This document shows, piece after piece, positions 46,538-57,194 of a stretch of 64,000 bases of DNA. The DNA lies in the NCBI GenBank assembly GCA_963920525.1, contig OY986439.1, positions 210,706,906 through 210,770,905 on the forward strand. Reading direction: 5' to 3'. The stretch comes from Dichetophora obliterata (Eukaryota > Arthropoda > Insecta > Diptera > Sciomyzidae). The notes beneath the pieces are model-generated. The model saw nothing but the letters and a program-made list of their open reading frames with translations. It had not been told where the DNA came from and made no database searches. The first letter of the stretch is position 1. Each line of letters begins with the position of its first letter. A program made the position numbers and the translations under genes.

Positions 46538-46812
46538 AGCAGCGCACGTAGGGGTATATGACCGATTTAGGCAGCCAAAATTAATTTATTCGGTAAAAAT
46601 TTTCCATTCAAGTCTGTTATTTGATTTTAACCCTGCACGACCATTGGGACATATGCAACACTATTCAACATTGCAAACAAATTTGTTAAGCACTGCACAT
46701 TGGGAGTATTTGACCGATTTAGGTAGCCAAAATTACTTTACACGGTTAATAGTTTCAATTCTAGTCTACTTTTTGATTTTAACCCTGTACGACCATTGGG
46801 ACATGTTAAAGC
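46538..46812. repeat. Two-unit tandem block inside the hAT element
   Basis: Each unit has a GCACTGCACATTGGGAGTAT-type start, then TGACCGATTTAGGCAGCCAA, AATTA, TGATTTTAACCCTGCACGAC and CATTGGGACAT. The 138-codon frame at 46410-46826 runs through both units and the preceding TTTG repeat. It translates the repeat and is not recognised as a protein. Confidence 0.7.
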
Positions 46813-48260
46813 AAATGTTCCCTTAGGCGGGAGACAGCTAAAAATTAAATTTTTTTACAATAACGCTAAGAAATGAAGTAGAACATTGATTTTGTGCTGT
46901 TAACATACATAATCTCTTAAGCGAATAGGCAGCTAAGCGATTTAAACTGCATATATGTACATTTATAAGACGATGTGTTTGTTTGAAAAACAATGTTTGA
47001 AGTGAGAAAATAACAAACATACATTAAAATTCTAATAATAAACTACTATTAATTAAAGTTAAAAATTTTGCTAATAGTAAGAAATCTATACTTTGCAGTG
47101 TTTAGCCATAATCAGTCTCATAGCGTAAAAACTGTGGCTTTTACGATAAAATAATTGAAGATAACTATCTGATTTACAATTTTGTTGCATGCATATTTTA
47201 CCTCTGACATAAAGGAGCGGAGATATTGGCGAATGACCGACTTCGGTGAACTTTGAGCAGAAATATCTTTAAGTGCGTACATGGTATCAAAGGAAGTAAT
47301 TATGTAGTGAGAGGTTTTCATTCAAAAAAACCCTCGGGCAAAGTCAAAAGTTTCGTCACAGAAAAATACCAAGGATGCAGAAGAAGTGGTTTTGACGAGT
47401 AGTTTTCAAAAATATATTAAGCCGGTGAGGTTAAAAATTCGTTCCACTCTCATGCACTTATTAAAATCATACTTTTTTATTTAAATAAAATAAGTTGAAC
47501 AATTTTGTCTTTATTCGTTTTCAATAAAGAACTAGGTACGTGACGGTTGTCATTTTGCGGATGCGGATCTGTAAAGGGCCTTCTTTGAGGATGCGGATGC
47601 GGACAATTGAATCTAAGAACCGCTGGTGGCGTATGCGGATGCTCTCAGTTAAATTATAAATATTGATTTTTACATCATTTAGAAACAAATTCTAAATGTT
47701 TGATAGTTTAAATCATACTTTAGTAAATATTTTTTTATTATTGCTAATATTTATTTTTTTATGAAAACCTTTTTAAGAATAAAATAACAAACTCATTAAT
47801 TACAAAAAAAAGTATAAATATTAAATTTAAAGGACTTTTATAGTTATTTAGCTTAACTAGGCAAACTTAAAGCAGAACTTTAATTATTAAAATTATTTTA
47901 AAAATTATGTTAATACAGTACCTCAGAAGTTAGAAGCTGTTTTTAAGTCTGGATTTTCTAATTTCTGAAATCTTATCATTTCGGAGTTAAAATTTGTAAA
48001 GTTGAATTTATAATAATATTTCTCAAGCAATAATTCAAAGATATAGTTACTGGATAAAAATAACACACTTATAATGTGTAGAAAATTATACACATTTTTA
48101 TGTAAATGGCCTTATTTTGTAAAACGCCCTTTTGTCTGGTAAATTTCGTTTTCATATGAAGCAAAACAAAATCTTTTTCTCTCACTGAAATTTTCTTATG
48201 AAAATTATTGCCACACAAAAGACTCCAAGTGAATTGATTGCGTACATTTAGCATAATAAG

Positions 48261-49014
48261 TAGTGTTCGACCGATACCGTAATTTTGGCCAAAACCGAAT
48301 ATTCGGCCTAGCCGAAACAAGAACCGAAACTGGTTATTTATAATTTAAGTTTTCTCAAACAATTTTTTTTTAAAGAAAAAAAAGGAACTCTCATACACAA
48401 AAGAAAAAAATTTAATACAAAATAAAGTATTTCTTGAATATTGCAGTTTATAATAAATAATTGAATGAGACTATTTTTTAATTTATTTTTTATTGCTAAA
48501 ATATTGCCTACTTTATATCTTCCGTACACACTCAAAATAGTATGCACCTACAATGTACATTTTTATAGAACTACAAAGCAGTCTTTTTGTTTTTTTAAAG
48601 GTTTAGTATTATAAAAATGGAAATATTTTGTTTTCTTTTCCTTTATTCCACACACACAAAATTCATTCGTAAGCTTAATTAACAATTTTGGCTTCAGTAC
48701 CTATAAAACTTTAATATTAATTACAATAGGTATGATAAAATCGAAAAATGATAATATCGAACGCATAAAATTAACCAAAATATTTTGCGTTGACACGATA
48801 AATCAAATAATAGACTAATTCATAATTTTTGATAAGTACAATGCGTTGTAAATATTTTTATTAAACCAATCATATGTATTTGAATTAAATAACTGATGCA
48901 TGAAATTTTTACCAAAAATACCTCAATATGGCCTCAATATAGCAGCATAGCCAAAACAAACAAAAAGGGCCGAAACTGGCCGTAACCGAAACCGGAACCG
49001 AATATTCTACACTA
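48261..49014. mobile_element. 754 bp hAT-type MITE nested in the 4.1 kb hAT
   Basis: The left end is TAGTGTTCGACCGATACCG and the right end reversed is TAGTGTAGAATATTCGG. TAATAAG flanks both sides (48254-48260 and 49015-49021), a duplication of 7 bp where 8 is usual. Both ends carry CCGAATATTCGG and GGCCGAAAC words common at hAT MITE ends. The interior is AT-rich and non-coding. Confidence 0.75.
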
Positions 49015-50295
49015 TAATAAGGTAACAAGCTTCATTTTAAATTTTTCGTAGAAAACGCTGCACTGTTCGGAAATTAAAGTACAATCTTCTAATTTCAGAA
49101 GATTTAATGTTTTCAAAATTCAACTTCTAATTTCTAGATGATTATAATTTTATTAGCTTCTTATATCTGAGGTTTTACTGTATTTAATTTTTTTATAAAG
49201 GGTAAATTGCATTTTATATAAAGTAAAGTATATACTTGATGGCTTCTTAGTTTTTTAACTTTTTCTTTTTTTGTTGATAATAAAATACAGATCTTATATG
49301 CGGATGTGGAGGCGGATTTAAAAAAATTAATAATGCAAAAAGTGCATATTATTCATAAATATAATAATAATTTCATTTTTAAACACTCCTTACTAGCAAA
49401 AAATTAGGATAGAAATTAAAAATGTCATTTCTAATATCTAGACCATTCCTTAAATTTGAAATAACCTATCTTCCCCGCTGTGCACTGTCCAATCGCCGAG
49501 ACATTGTATTTTTCACGAACAAAACGTTACCACATATACATATGCACAAAAGCACAACGCATCTATATAAAACAACAAATTCAATAAAAGCAACAAAACA
49601 AAGAAAAATTCCAACGCAATAACTTTTTCAACACAAAAAAAAGTCGCATCATAAATGAAACGAACAAACATTGCAGACCTCTCTTCGTATTTTGGTGCTT
49701 CCATCAACCTACAAGAGATCGCTAAAGGTACTTTACTTTGATTGTTTTTGTGCCCGCGATTCAAAAGCATAACACCGAGAGGAAGTTTTTTCTATTCGAA
49801 AAAAGAAACATTTCATTTTGTTTTTCTCTCTCATCTCTGCTTGCTTCGGTTTGTGCTACTTTTTGAATCGGAGAGAGAAAACTAAACAAATCAAAATACT
49901 TGTTGTGATCTTAAGAAGAAACAAACAGAACAGAAAAATACTTTTCTTTAGAGTTTGTTTGCGACCCCTGGTTGATAGCGACTCAAATGCCTCAATCACT
50001 GCAGCTTTAAGCTCTGACACATCAATAAACTGCTTATTTTCTGCATAAATTTTACGAACAAGGAGTCCCCAAACATTTTCTATCGGATTCATGTCAGGAG
50101 AGCAGGCAGGCCAATCTAAAGTTGCGATTTTTTCCCCCTGAAGCCAAGACCGCGTGGCCCTACTTTTGTGCACCGAAGCGTTGTCCTGTTGAAACACCCA
50201 CTTTTTAACTCTGGTTCTGCTCAAAAATGGTAGCAAGTTCATTGATAAAAGCTGAATGTGCTCAGCTGAGTCCATACGAGAGCTTGGAAAGGCTA

Positions 50296-50520
50296 ATGCT
50301 TGGTTTTCACTATGTCATTTTCAGTGGTCAGTGGTTGTCAGTTTAATTGATAATAACAACATGTTGTCATTTTTTCTAACTTTGACAATCTTGGAAAATT
50401 AAAAACAAATAAATATTATTAAATGGAGCTATGCAGAAATGTTCTACAGTTTTGTTAAGGTGATATTTCATGTGATACACTTTTGTGTCGTCATAAAAAT
50501 GACATTGTGAAAACCAAACA
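50296..50520. mobile_element. 225 bp MITE with TA target, inside the Tc1-like A transposase
   Basis: The inverted ends read ATGCTTGGTTTTCACTATGT, CATTTT and, from the right, TGTTTGGTTTTCACAATGTC, ATTTTT. TA is present on both sides (50294-50295 and 50521-50522). Setting aside the insert and one TA joins codons for GTLEL to AFPSSRM in frame, which matches the usual Tc1 sequence there. Likely a Tc1/mariner-type MITE. Confidence 0.82.
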
Positions 50521-51262
50521 TAGCTCTAAGGTCCCATCAAAACAAAATTCTCCCCAAACCATGAGAGTGCCACCTCCAAAGTTCCTCCTAGAAAAAAAGC
50601 TCGGTTCCTTACGGATGTCTCTCCAATAAGAGTTAAACTCGTTTGGACAGTCTAAATGAAACTTTTTTCGCTTGAAAAAATAATCTGAAGATACAAAATT
50701 ATTTAATTGCAATAAAGGAAATGTTGACTTTGTGAAGATTTTCTTTGTGTACCTTTTTCCAGTCAGTGGACATGTTTTTTTACCAAATTTCACGCGATCC
50801 TTTTTGTGACGATGCAGTAACCTAGGAGCCTGCTTTCATTTTCGTCTCCTCAGATGTTCTGATTGATTAAGGGCCCGAATTATTGTCCGACGCGACACAT
50901 GTGTGCCACATTCGCGACCTAGCTGAACAGCACTTTTCATTATGTTACTTGCTTCTAAAACTAATCGCCTTTTGTCAGAAAGCTTAAGTTTGGGTTCTTC
51001 TCGCTTATTTTGTCCATAACTGGCAGTGTTGCTTAAAAAATTGCGCACCACTCGATCAGAACGATAAATTTTTTTAGCGATCGCCTTTTTCAACAAGTGC
51101 AGACATTTTTCCCTTTTCAAAGTCGGAGAGGTATTTTCCCCGTGGCATTTCACTGACTCACTTGCCTGCACGGATTCAGGCAAAATCTGAAATTGCCTGA
51201 AAAAAAAAACACGTGTTTGATACTTTACCAACAAAAGATACTGTCGCAATGAATGATAACAA

Positions 51263-51447
51263 CACGCGTTTATAGTTATGCACCATTTAAATTACACACT
51301 TTTCAATACAACGGGAGCATATCAAATGATTTTGTTGTTGTTATTTTTCAATCTTCTTTCATTTCCCATTCACACATTTTTCCAATTACCTTTTAAACTG
51401 TCTGTACACTGAAAAAAAAGGGGGTGGTTATTTTTATGCACCAAGTG
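51263..51447. repeat. Right inverted repeat of Tc1-like A
   Basis: This is the reverse complement of 45501-45700 in block order, slightly shorter, and starts at the inner CACGCGTTTATAGTTATGCA block. Both direct-repeat units are present. Confidence 0.88.
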
Positions 51448-52009
51448 TAGATGTTATGTCTTTTCTTATATTAATTTTTACAATAAAAAAAACTTTTGGG
51501 TATTTTTTTGCTTTTTAATAAACGTCAATGTTTTAAACCGTTTTTGAAAAAAGATAAAAAATATACAGTGGTGGTCACGAATTTAGCACACACTGTGTAA
51601 GTAACTCTAATACGAAATTTTTTACATCTTAGCTTGAGAATTGTAATCAAATATTTTTTATTGAGTATTGTTTATGAAGTTAACTCTATGTACCGTTAGT
51701 TGGTTTCTTAGTTATTCTTAAATTTTCTGACATATTTCAAGTAGTATGATTCAATGTGGTTTAAATGCTGGACACGAATTTAGCACAGGTTAGAATTACT
51801 GTTCCATACCGTATTTTATTTTCGTTAATTAAACTTTACTAGTAAGATATACTAAATTTATTAAGTTTCTATTTAAGTTCTAACAAAAAATTGCAGAAAG
51901 ATATGGCGAAAGGCTACTGATGTTCAGAGGCTCAGCGGCATTTGATTCAGCAAATGAAAAATGGTGGAAGCACAGTTTCAGAGATTGCTCTGCTTCTGAG
52001 ATGTTCGTG

Positions 52010-52432
52010 AAAGTTATTACGCCATTTAGATAGGGGCCAATTTACGTGTTCCTTTGCGAATTCAAGCCTTTGTTTTACGTTGCGCTTTGATAGAAAAGGC
52101 ACTTTGCGTGCACTTCTTGCTTTTAAATCATTGTTAAGGAGCATAAGTCGTATTGTAGAAGTATCCATATCAAGTTGATATTCCTTTTTAAGGGCGGATG
52201 ACGTCACAAAGGGGTCCCGTTTCACGTGACGCAGTATTTTTCGTTTTAAAGTCTCAGATATTTTGGGTTTTCTTCCTCTTGTTTCTTGCTTTTCTTCATA
52301 CTTTATGGCATTTTCTACCATTTTCTTGGAACATCCAATAATTTCAGCTATTTTTCTTTGCGATTTACCTTCTTGATTAAGCTTTTGTATCAATTTGCGG
52401 CCCTACACGCTACAATGCTTTCCTCTGCCCAT
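52010..52432 (-). pseudogene. N-terminal half of a third Tc1-like transposase
   Basis: From 52432 on minus: MGRGKHCSV, a stop, then GRKLIQKLNQEGKSQRKIAE, IIGCSKKMVENAIKYEE (first helix-turn-helix), GRKPKISETLKRKILRHVKR (GRPR-like hook and second domain), DPFVTSSALKKEYQLDMDTS, TIRLMLLNNDLKARSARK and RLEFAKEHVNWPLSKW. The catalytic domain is absent. Apart from the early stop the frame is open for about 125 residues, so this is younger or less damaged than the host copy. Confidence 0.82.
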
Positions 52433-52793
52433 TTTGTTAACTAATTTATCAATATTTTTTTAAAATTATAATAGAAATAAGATAGTCTGTCTCTATACTC
52501 ACTTTTTAAAAAAAAAAAATTTAAAGAAGTTGGTTTTTACTTTAATATTCGTTTTTACTTTAAAACTGGCTCTATTTTATTTCACACTTGTTGTTCTTCA
52601 ACTGCCATACAAACACTGATATCATTAGAAACGTTGCTTCAATTACAGACAAAATAACGGGATTACAATAAGAAAGAGAATTACTAATAATGCATGAAAA
52701 AACTTTATCTAAAAATATTTTGTACAAGGTTAAAAAAACATTCGATTTATAGAACAGTTATTATAGGTGGCTCTATTATATTTCACACCACTG
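52010..52793 (-). mobile_element. Third Tc1-like element, one end only, inside Tc1-like B
   Basis: Its right end at 52793, next to TATA, reads on minus CAGTGGTGTGAAATATAATA, GAGCCACC. A second block, GTGTGAAATAAAATAGAGCC, lies about 200 bp inwards near 52566-52587, again a paired-repeat end. The matching left end is missing and the coding part stops at about residue 140, so a deletion has removed the distal half and probably the junction with element B. Confidence 0.75.
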
Positions 52794-53984
52794 TATATAA
52801 CGCATTACAACATGTAGAACAGTATTAGAGCATTAAAAATATAAAATAGCGACCTAGAGCGCGAAAAACAATAGCAAGAGAGGGCCATTTGATTTATAGA
52901 GCTTCACTTAGTGATCCTTTTAAGACCTCAAATAAAATTTAAAATGAAATTTCATCAAAATATGGCATAAATGTATCCTCAAAAGGCATAAGAAGACGCT
53001 TGAATGAAAAAAATTTCCGTAGCTTTATAGCCCAATAAATACCACATGTGTCGCAAAAAAATATTAAATGCAGTGTCTTGCGTTTGCAAAAGAATATTTA
53101 AAAAGTCAACGAATTTTTGGAAAAATGTGCTTTGGAGGGATAAATAAAGTTTTTCCGGTTCGCATCTGACAGCAAACAATATGTGTGGCGTCCTCAAAAC
53201 ATGCAACACAATCCAAAGTACACGCTCAAGATGATTAAACAGGATGGCTGAAATGTTATGGAATGGGCGGCGTTTTCTTGGCACGGAGTTTGTCCGATTG
53301 CTAAAATTTACCAAAAAATGGATCAGCACGCTTGCACAAACGTACTTGTCAATACCATGATACCGTTTCAAGAGGATAATTTTCCACTTTAATGGCGTTT
53401 TATGCAGTATAATGATCCAAAGCGCAGTGCTCACATAGTTAAAAGTTGCTTGGAAGACAAACATATTGATATTTTGAAGTGGCCATCGCAATCATCGGAC
53501 TTAAACCCGATTGAGAATCTGTGGAGGGATGTCGAGCAGCAAATACTAACAGTAAAATCCAAAAATTTGCCTGATTTGTTTAGGGAAATCCAAAGGAGTC
53601 GGTATAGTATTCCAAAGTACCGTTGTGAGGCTTTGGTCAAAAGTTTACCAAGGATATGAGATGCAGTAATTAAGAATAAGGGATTTCCTACGAAATATTG
53701 AGTTTTATGCAATCAATTTTGACTATATTTTTCATTCTAGACATTTTTTCGCTCGTGTGCTAAATTCATGACCAGGTCGAAATGCTTATTTTTAATTTTA
53801 ATTTTTATTTGATTTTAAGTCATATAAGAAAAAGTTTTGAAATAAAAATATGTATATAAGAAATAAAGAAGACATAATATATACACTAAAAAATAAGGTA
53901 ATTAAAAATTTAAATTAAATAAATGGAAAATATAAGTATTCACTTTACTTTTTTAAGTGTGCTAAGTTCGTGACCACCACTGTA

Positions 53985-54390
53985 TACTCAGTGTTTAACG
54001 GTACAGTTAAATCTTTTTTATTGAACTTTTGAAAAAAAAAAAATTTGCACAGCAGAAAGTCGAAGCTAAAACAATAAGCTTGCTTTGGTCTGTCGGAGAA
54101 AACACAAACACGGGCAGAAACGGGTAGCTGAATTAACAGATTAAACTCTTAAAACTTTGACTAATATTAAGAAATAAATTTTAATAGAAGAATTCGGGCG
54201 AAAAACAACTAAAACTCTACCTGAAATTTTATTATATTAAATATAATATAATAATACAAGAAGACAATAACAATTGTAATGGCAAAACATTAATTGTAAA
54301 AAAGTACACAATAAGTACTAAAATCGTTGAAAAGTAAAGCTTATACTTTTCTTTTCAATACTCATTTTGATTTATTTAACTAAAAAATTA
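53985..54390. other. AT-rich spacer after the Tc1 nest
   Basis: No gene is supported. Confidence 0.4.
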
Positions 54391-54571
54391 ATTTTTATTA
54401 AAGTTTTTCTAAATGACCTTGTTATTTACTATGTTGATTTTATATAATTTAAATACAAATTCTAAATGTTTGATAGTTTTAATCATACTTTAACATTTAG
54501 AATTTGTATTTAAATCATATAAAATCAACATAGTAAATAACAAGGTCATTTAGAAAAACTTTAATAAAAAT
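54391..54571. repeat. Near-perfect hairpin, 79 bp arms
   Basis: The arms are 54391-54469 and 54493-54571. By eye there is a single mismatch (TATATAATTT against TATATGATTT). The loop is 23 bases. A further direct partial copy of the arm follows at about 54575-54600 (AAATCATATAAAATCAACAT). The loop side (TCTAAATGTTTGATAGTTT, AATCATACTTTA) also occurs inside the hAT element at 47691-47722. Confidence 0.9.
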
Positions 54572-54604
54572 AAATTTAAATCATATAAAATCAACATTTA
54601 TTTA

Positions 54605-56639
54605 TATTTTTCTTTAATTTTTTAAAATTGGAACGACACTTTCAACTTGCTCACACTTCAAGAATCAACTAATTAAATGTTTACTCTTTTGAGGCTATTC
54701 TTAAAGAGAACGATTATAATAAAACAAAAATAAGTATATTTTTGAAAAGTGTATTATTATAGGATATAGTGATAACACATTTAATACCAAACTTTTGACT
54801 TAATTTTTTTTATTTTTGGCCTTTGGCAGCTACCAGTGCATTGGCGTGATAGAACGCAATTTTACATTTTCTCTTTCCCATTTTTAGAACCTATACAATC
54901 GCTTCTCACGTTTAATCATTACATATTCAAAAAACGTGTTTCGGCAGCCAAAACTAGGTATCAGAAATCGTTCTTAACAGCGCTTAAAAAGCTTTTCAAT
55001 TAGATTTTGTCTCAACGTTGGCTGGCAGAGAAAGCGGGTGCCACTCCACTGCCAAAAAGGCCGCCCGCATTAATTGTATCAATTTTAAATGAGAGCGCCA
55101 GAAAAAAAAAGAAAAGTGGGAAAAGGTGGGAAGAGGGTGGTGGTGGGGGGGGGGTAGCTTAAGTAAAAACACAGCTTCATTAATTTTCGTGCAGCAATAA
55201 TTAGACAAGTGGGCGTAGAGGCAGCCAAATGTTTTGTCTGATAGACGGACGGACAGACGAGCGCACGAACGCAGCTAATTAAGTTAAAGAAGGCGGGCAC
55301 TAAGAAAATGTCGGCGAAATTTTCATGGCTGATTTGTGGCGCTTAAAAGCTATGAATTTCTTTAAAATACCATTCAATCTAGACAAGCGTTGCCAGCTGT
55401 ATTGATAACGAATAAATTATGTGAAGAAAAAAAAAGTCAAAATTTAAAGCAAAAAATCCAAGCATTAACACTGAGGCAGAAACAACTTTACCAAAATCGT
55501 TTTAAACGCCCTCGATAATAACTACAACAACAACAAAAAGAAACACTTGAGCTGGCCACCACAGAGCTACCAGCTAGACGTCATTCCACTTGTTTGAAGT
55601 TTGCCGCCATATTATTTTCGAATTTTTTTTTTTCATTATTTTCTACTTTTTTTCACGCAAATCAGCGGCTGTTGCGCTTTTTTACGCCAACCAGCAACGT
55701 CTTCTTCTTGTTGTTATTGTTGTCAAACATCAAACGGAAGTGCGCCTCCATTGTACTTCCTTGCCTGACACATTCGAGCATTTTTTCCCTCAGATCGCGC
55801 CTTATTGTTTCGTTGTTTTTTTTTCCTTTTTTTTTTTCTTAACGAAGCCGCAAAGTGTTTTCAATACATTTTTTTACTGTGTTTCTCTAATTATAATGAT
55901 GCTTTGGTGCTTAAAATTCGATGAAGTCCTTGTTGTTGAGTGCTTTTTTGAGGTGTGTTCATTTTTAAATGTTTTTGGATCAAATGTCCTTTTAGATGGT
56001 TGGTTTGGGTGGTGCTTCAATAGCTGCTGTTATAAGTGGCGTGGGTGCTATGTTGTTATTGTTAATTTTAAGTGCTACGCTTAAGTGTGACTTTTAATTA
56101 TAATTATTCGATATATCAAAAACTTTTTGTTTTTAAAGCCCGAAAGCAGTTAAATGAATCCTAGTATTCGACAAATTTATGGTCTGCGTTTGATGATTTA
56201 TGAAAAAAAAATTTGGTTGACGTTGGGTATTTTTTTTTAGAGTAGTCGAAAGAGGGTTGATGGAAAAGAAACATTTAATTGATTTAAGTCGTTTTTATTA
56301 GTTTTTGAAAAGCTTTTTGAGTGTATGAATGCTGGCTGAATGCGAAAATATCAAAGTTTAATAAATTCTTCAAATTTGAAACTTACTTTTTTTTGTTTTG
56401 AGAGTCGAGGGTCTTAAAGAATAGTTCGAAATCAAACGTTTAAAAAACATTTTAGAAATCGGTCGATTTTCTATATCTATACTAATATATAAAATTAAAG
56501 TGCAAATTTAGTGTTTCACTTTACTCTAAAAGTACAAGGCTGATTTTTATGAAAAAAATTTTCAAATAACGTATTTGTGCTACAGTTTTATTAAGGGTTA
56601 ATTTTCTTTCGAAATTTTAATAATAAGTATACTTAATTA
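54605..56639. other. Unique-looking non-coding DNA
   Basis: No exon was recognised. There is a G run at 55144-55153. The 164-codon plus frame at 55590-56084 is T-rich, starts with poly-Phe and has no domain. The frames at 54996-55300 are accidents of AG/TC-rich DNA. Confidence 0.45.
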
Positions 56640-57194
56640 AAGTGTTGCTTGCAAAAAAGCTATAGGGACGAGACGAGGCTTTTCCCCCAATATCTTTCAA
56701 TGGCTTGTACAGGAATCATTAGACCTATACTTCTATACGGAACAACGATAGGGTGGGCAGCCTTTTACAAGGTCACTTATTTGAAGCAGCTCCTAAAAGT
56801 CCAAAGAATGGCCACTATTTACATCAGCGATGCTCTGAGAACAACACAGAGTGCGGCTTTAGAAATATTACTTCACCTTTTACCGCTCGACTTGGTTGCC
56901 AGACAAATAGCATCTTGTTCGGAGGTCAGACTGAGGGAAACTGGAGTATGGAAAAACCTGGAAACAGGACACGCATCAGATCACAAAAATACTCTACAAA
57001 ATCAACCTCATTCCATCAGGTACTGATTACTGCAAACCACTGCTTTCTTTTGATGGAAACTACGGCAAGTTTATTTCACCTAGGAAATTCTGGAATAAAG
57101 GTGCGGGTCATAATTAAAAGAAAAGGTCGGGTATGGGGTCTTCTCAAAAGAATAGGGGCATCCCTTGTTCGTAGACTGCCTGATCACTTAAGTA

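Larger units (their letters stand above)
45851..49970. mobile_element. hAT element of 4.1 kb inserted in Tc1-like A
   Basis: The ends are CAGGGGTTGAAAATAAACT and, reversed, CAGGGGTCGCAAACAAACT, differing at 3 of 19 positions. GTTGATAG is duplicated exactly at 45843-45850 and 49971-49978, the 8 bp duplication typical of hAT. I could not find an hAT transposase inside, so it seems non-autonomous or replaced by filler. The interior has a two-unit tandem block (46538-46812), GCGGATGCGGAT clusters at 47553-47645 and 49300-49320, a stretch shared with the hairpin at 54391-54571, and a nested 754 bp MITE at 48261-49014. Near both ends, AAAC-rich stretches extend a looser inverted repeat. Confidence 0.9.
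45762..51148 (-). pseudogene. Tc1-like DD34E transposase, interrupted twice
   Basis: The start at 51148 gives MPRGKYLSDFEKGKMSALVE, the standard Tc1 opening. A frameshift in an A run follows, then IYRSDRVVRNFLSN (first helix-turn-helix), LKLSDKRRLVLEASN and HVSRRTIIRALNQ (second). One in-frame TGA comes at 50836-50838. KKFHLDCPNEFNSYW and GGGTLMVWGEF follow, where the codon for the first catalytic Asp looks lost near a further frameshift. The MITE splits GTLEL from AFPSSRMDSAEHIQLL. VFQQDNASVHKS gives the second Asp, and SPDMNPIENVWG gives the Glu 35 residues later, the DD34E spacing. The hAT splits AFESLST from EEPQNLITIPNRIFELI. The stop is at 45762-45764. Across both insertions the frame is kept once each insert and one target copy are set aside, so both landed in a readable gene. 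Confidence 0.88.
45501..51447 (-). mobile_element. Tc1-like transposon A, split by an hAT element and a small MITE
   Basis: TA flanks at 45499-45500 and 51448-51449 enclose long terminal inverted repeats (45501-45700 and 51263-51447). Taking away the 4120 bp hAT at 45851-49970, the 225 bp MITE at 50296-50520 and their duplicated targets leaves about 1.6 kb, the usual size of a Tc1-like element. The outer ends read CACTATGGTGTATAACTTAT and CACTTGGTGCATAAAAATAA. A second GGTGCATAACTATAAACG block lies at the inner edge of each repeat, giving the IR/DR layout (two transposase-binding repeats per end). The one gene, on minus, is a decayed DD34E transposase. Confidence 0.9.
51903..53659 (+). pseudogene. 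Tc1-like B transposase, split and mutated
   Basis: Starting at ATGGCGAAAGG (51903), the frame gives MAKGY, a stop, then RHLIQQMKNGGSTVSEIALLLRC, the usual first helix-turn-helix. It breaks off near 52010 and resumes after 52795. Recognisable later parts are DPFKTSN, INVSSKGIRRRLNEKNF, FWKNVLWRDK (first catalytic Asp), KQYVWRPQNMQHNPKYTLKM, NVMEWAAFSWHGVCPIAKI and MQYNDPKRSAHIV. In the last block the catalytic position usually reads QxDNDPKH, but here Asp is replaced by Tyr. SSDLNPIENLWRDVE has the final Glu 35 residues after that Tyr. There are several stops and frameshifts. The 85-codon open frame at 53402-53659 is the C-terminal end. Confidence 0.85.
51566..53982 (+). mobile_element. Tc1-like transposon B with a third Tc1-like remnant inside
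   Basis: TA at 51564-51565 and 53983-53984 flanks CAGTGGTGGTCACGAATTTA, GCACAC at the left and, reversed, CAGTGGTGGTCACGAACTTA, GCACAC at the right. A second ACACGAATTTAGCACAG lies at 51773, so this family too has paired direct repeats. The plus-strand transposase is decayed and split by the insert at about 52010-52793. Confidence 0.88.

Noticed and set aside
46410..46826. 138-codon open frame on plus
   Set aside because: It runs through a TTTG repeat and a two-unit tandem DNA repeat inside the hAT element. The protein repeats only because the DNA does, and no family is recognised.
47553..49320. Another hAT bounded by GCGGATGCGGAT clusters
   Set aside because: The clusters are direct-repeat-like rather than a clean inverted pair, and no flanking duplication was found.
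55590..56084. 164-codon open frame, the longest plus-strand frame apart from transposons
   Set aside because: It is T-rich with long Phe runs, shows no domain, and an alternative frame of 82 codons overlaps it. It looks like chance in low-complexity DNA.
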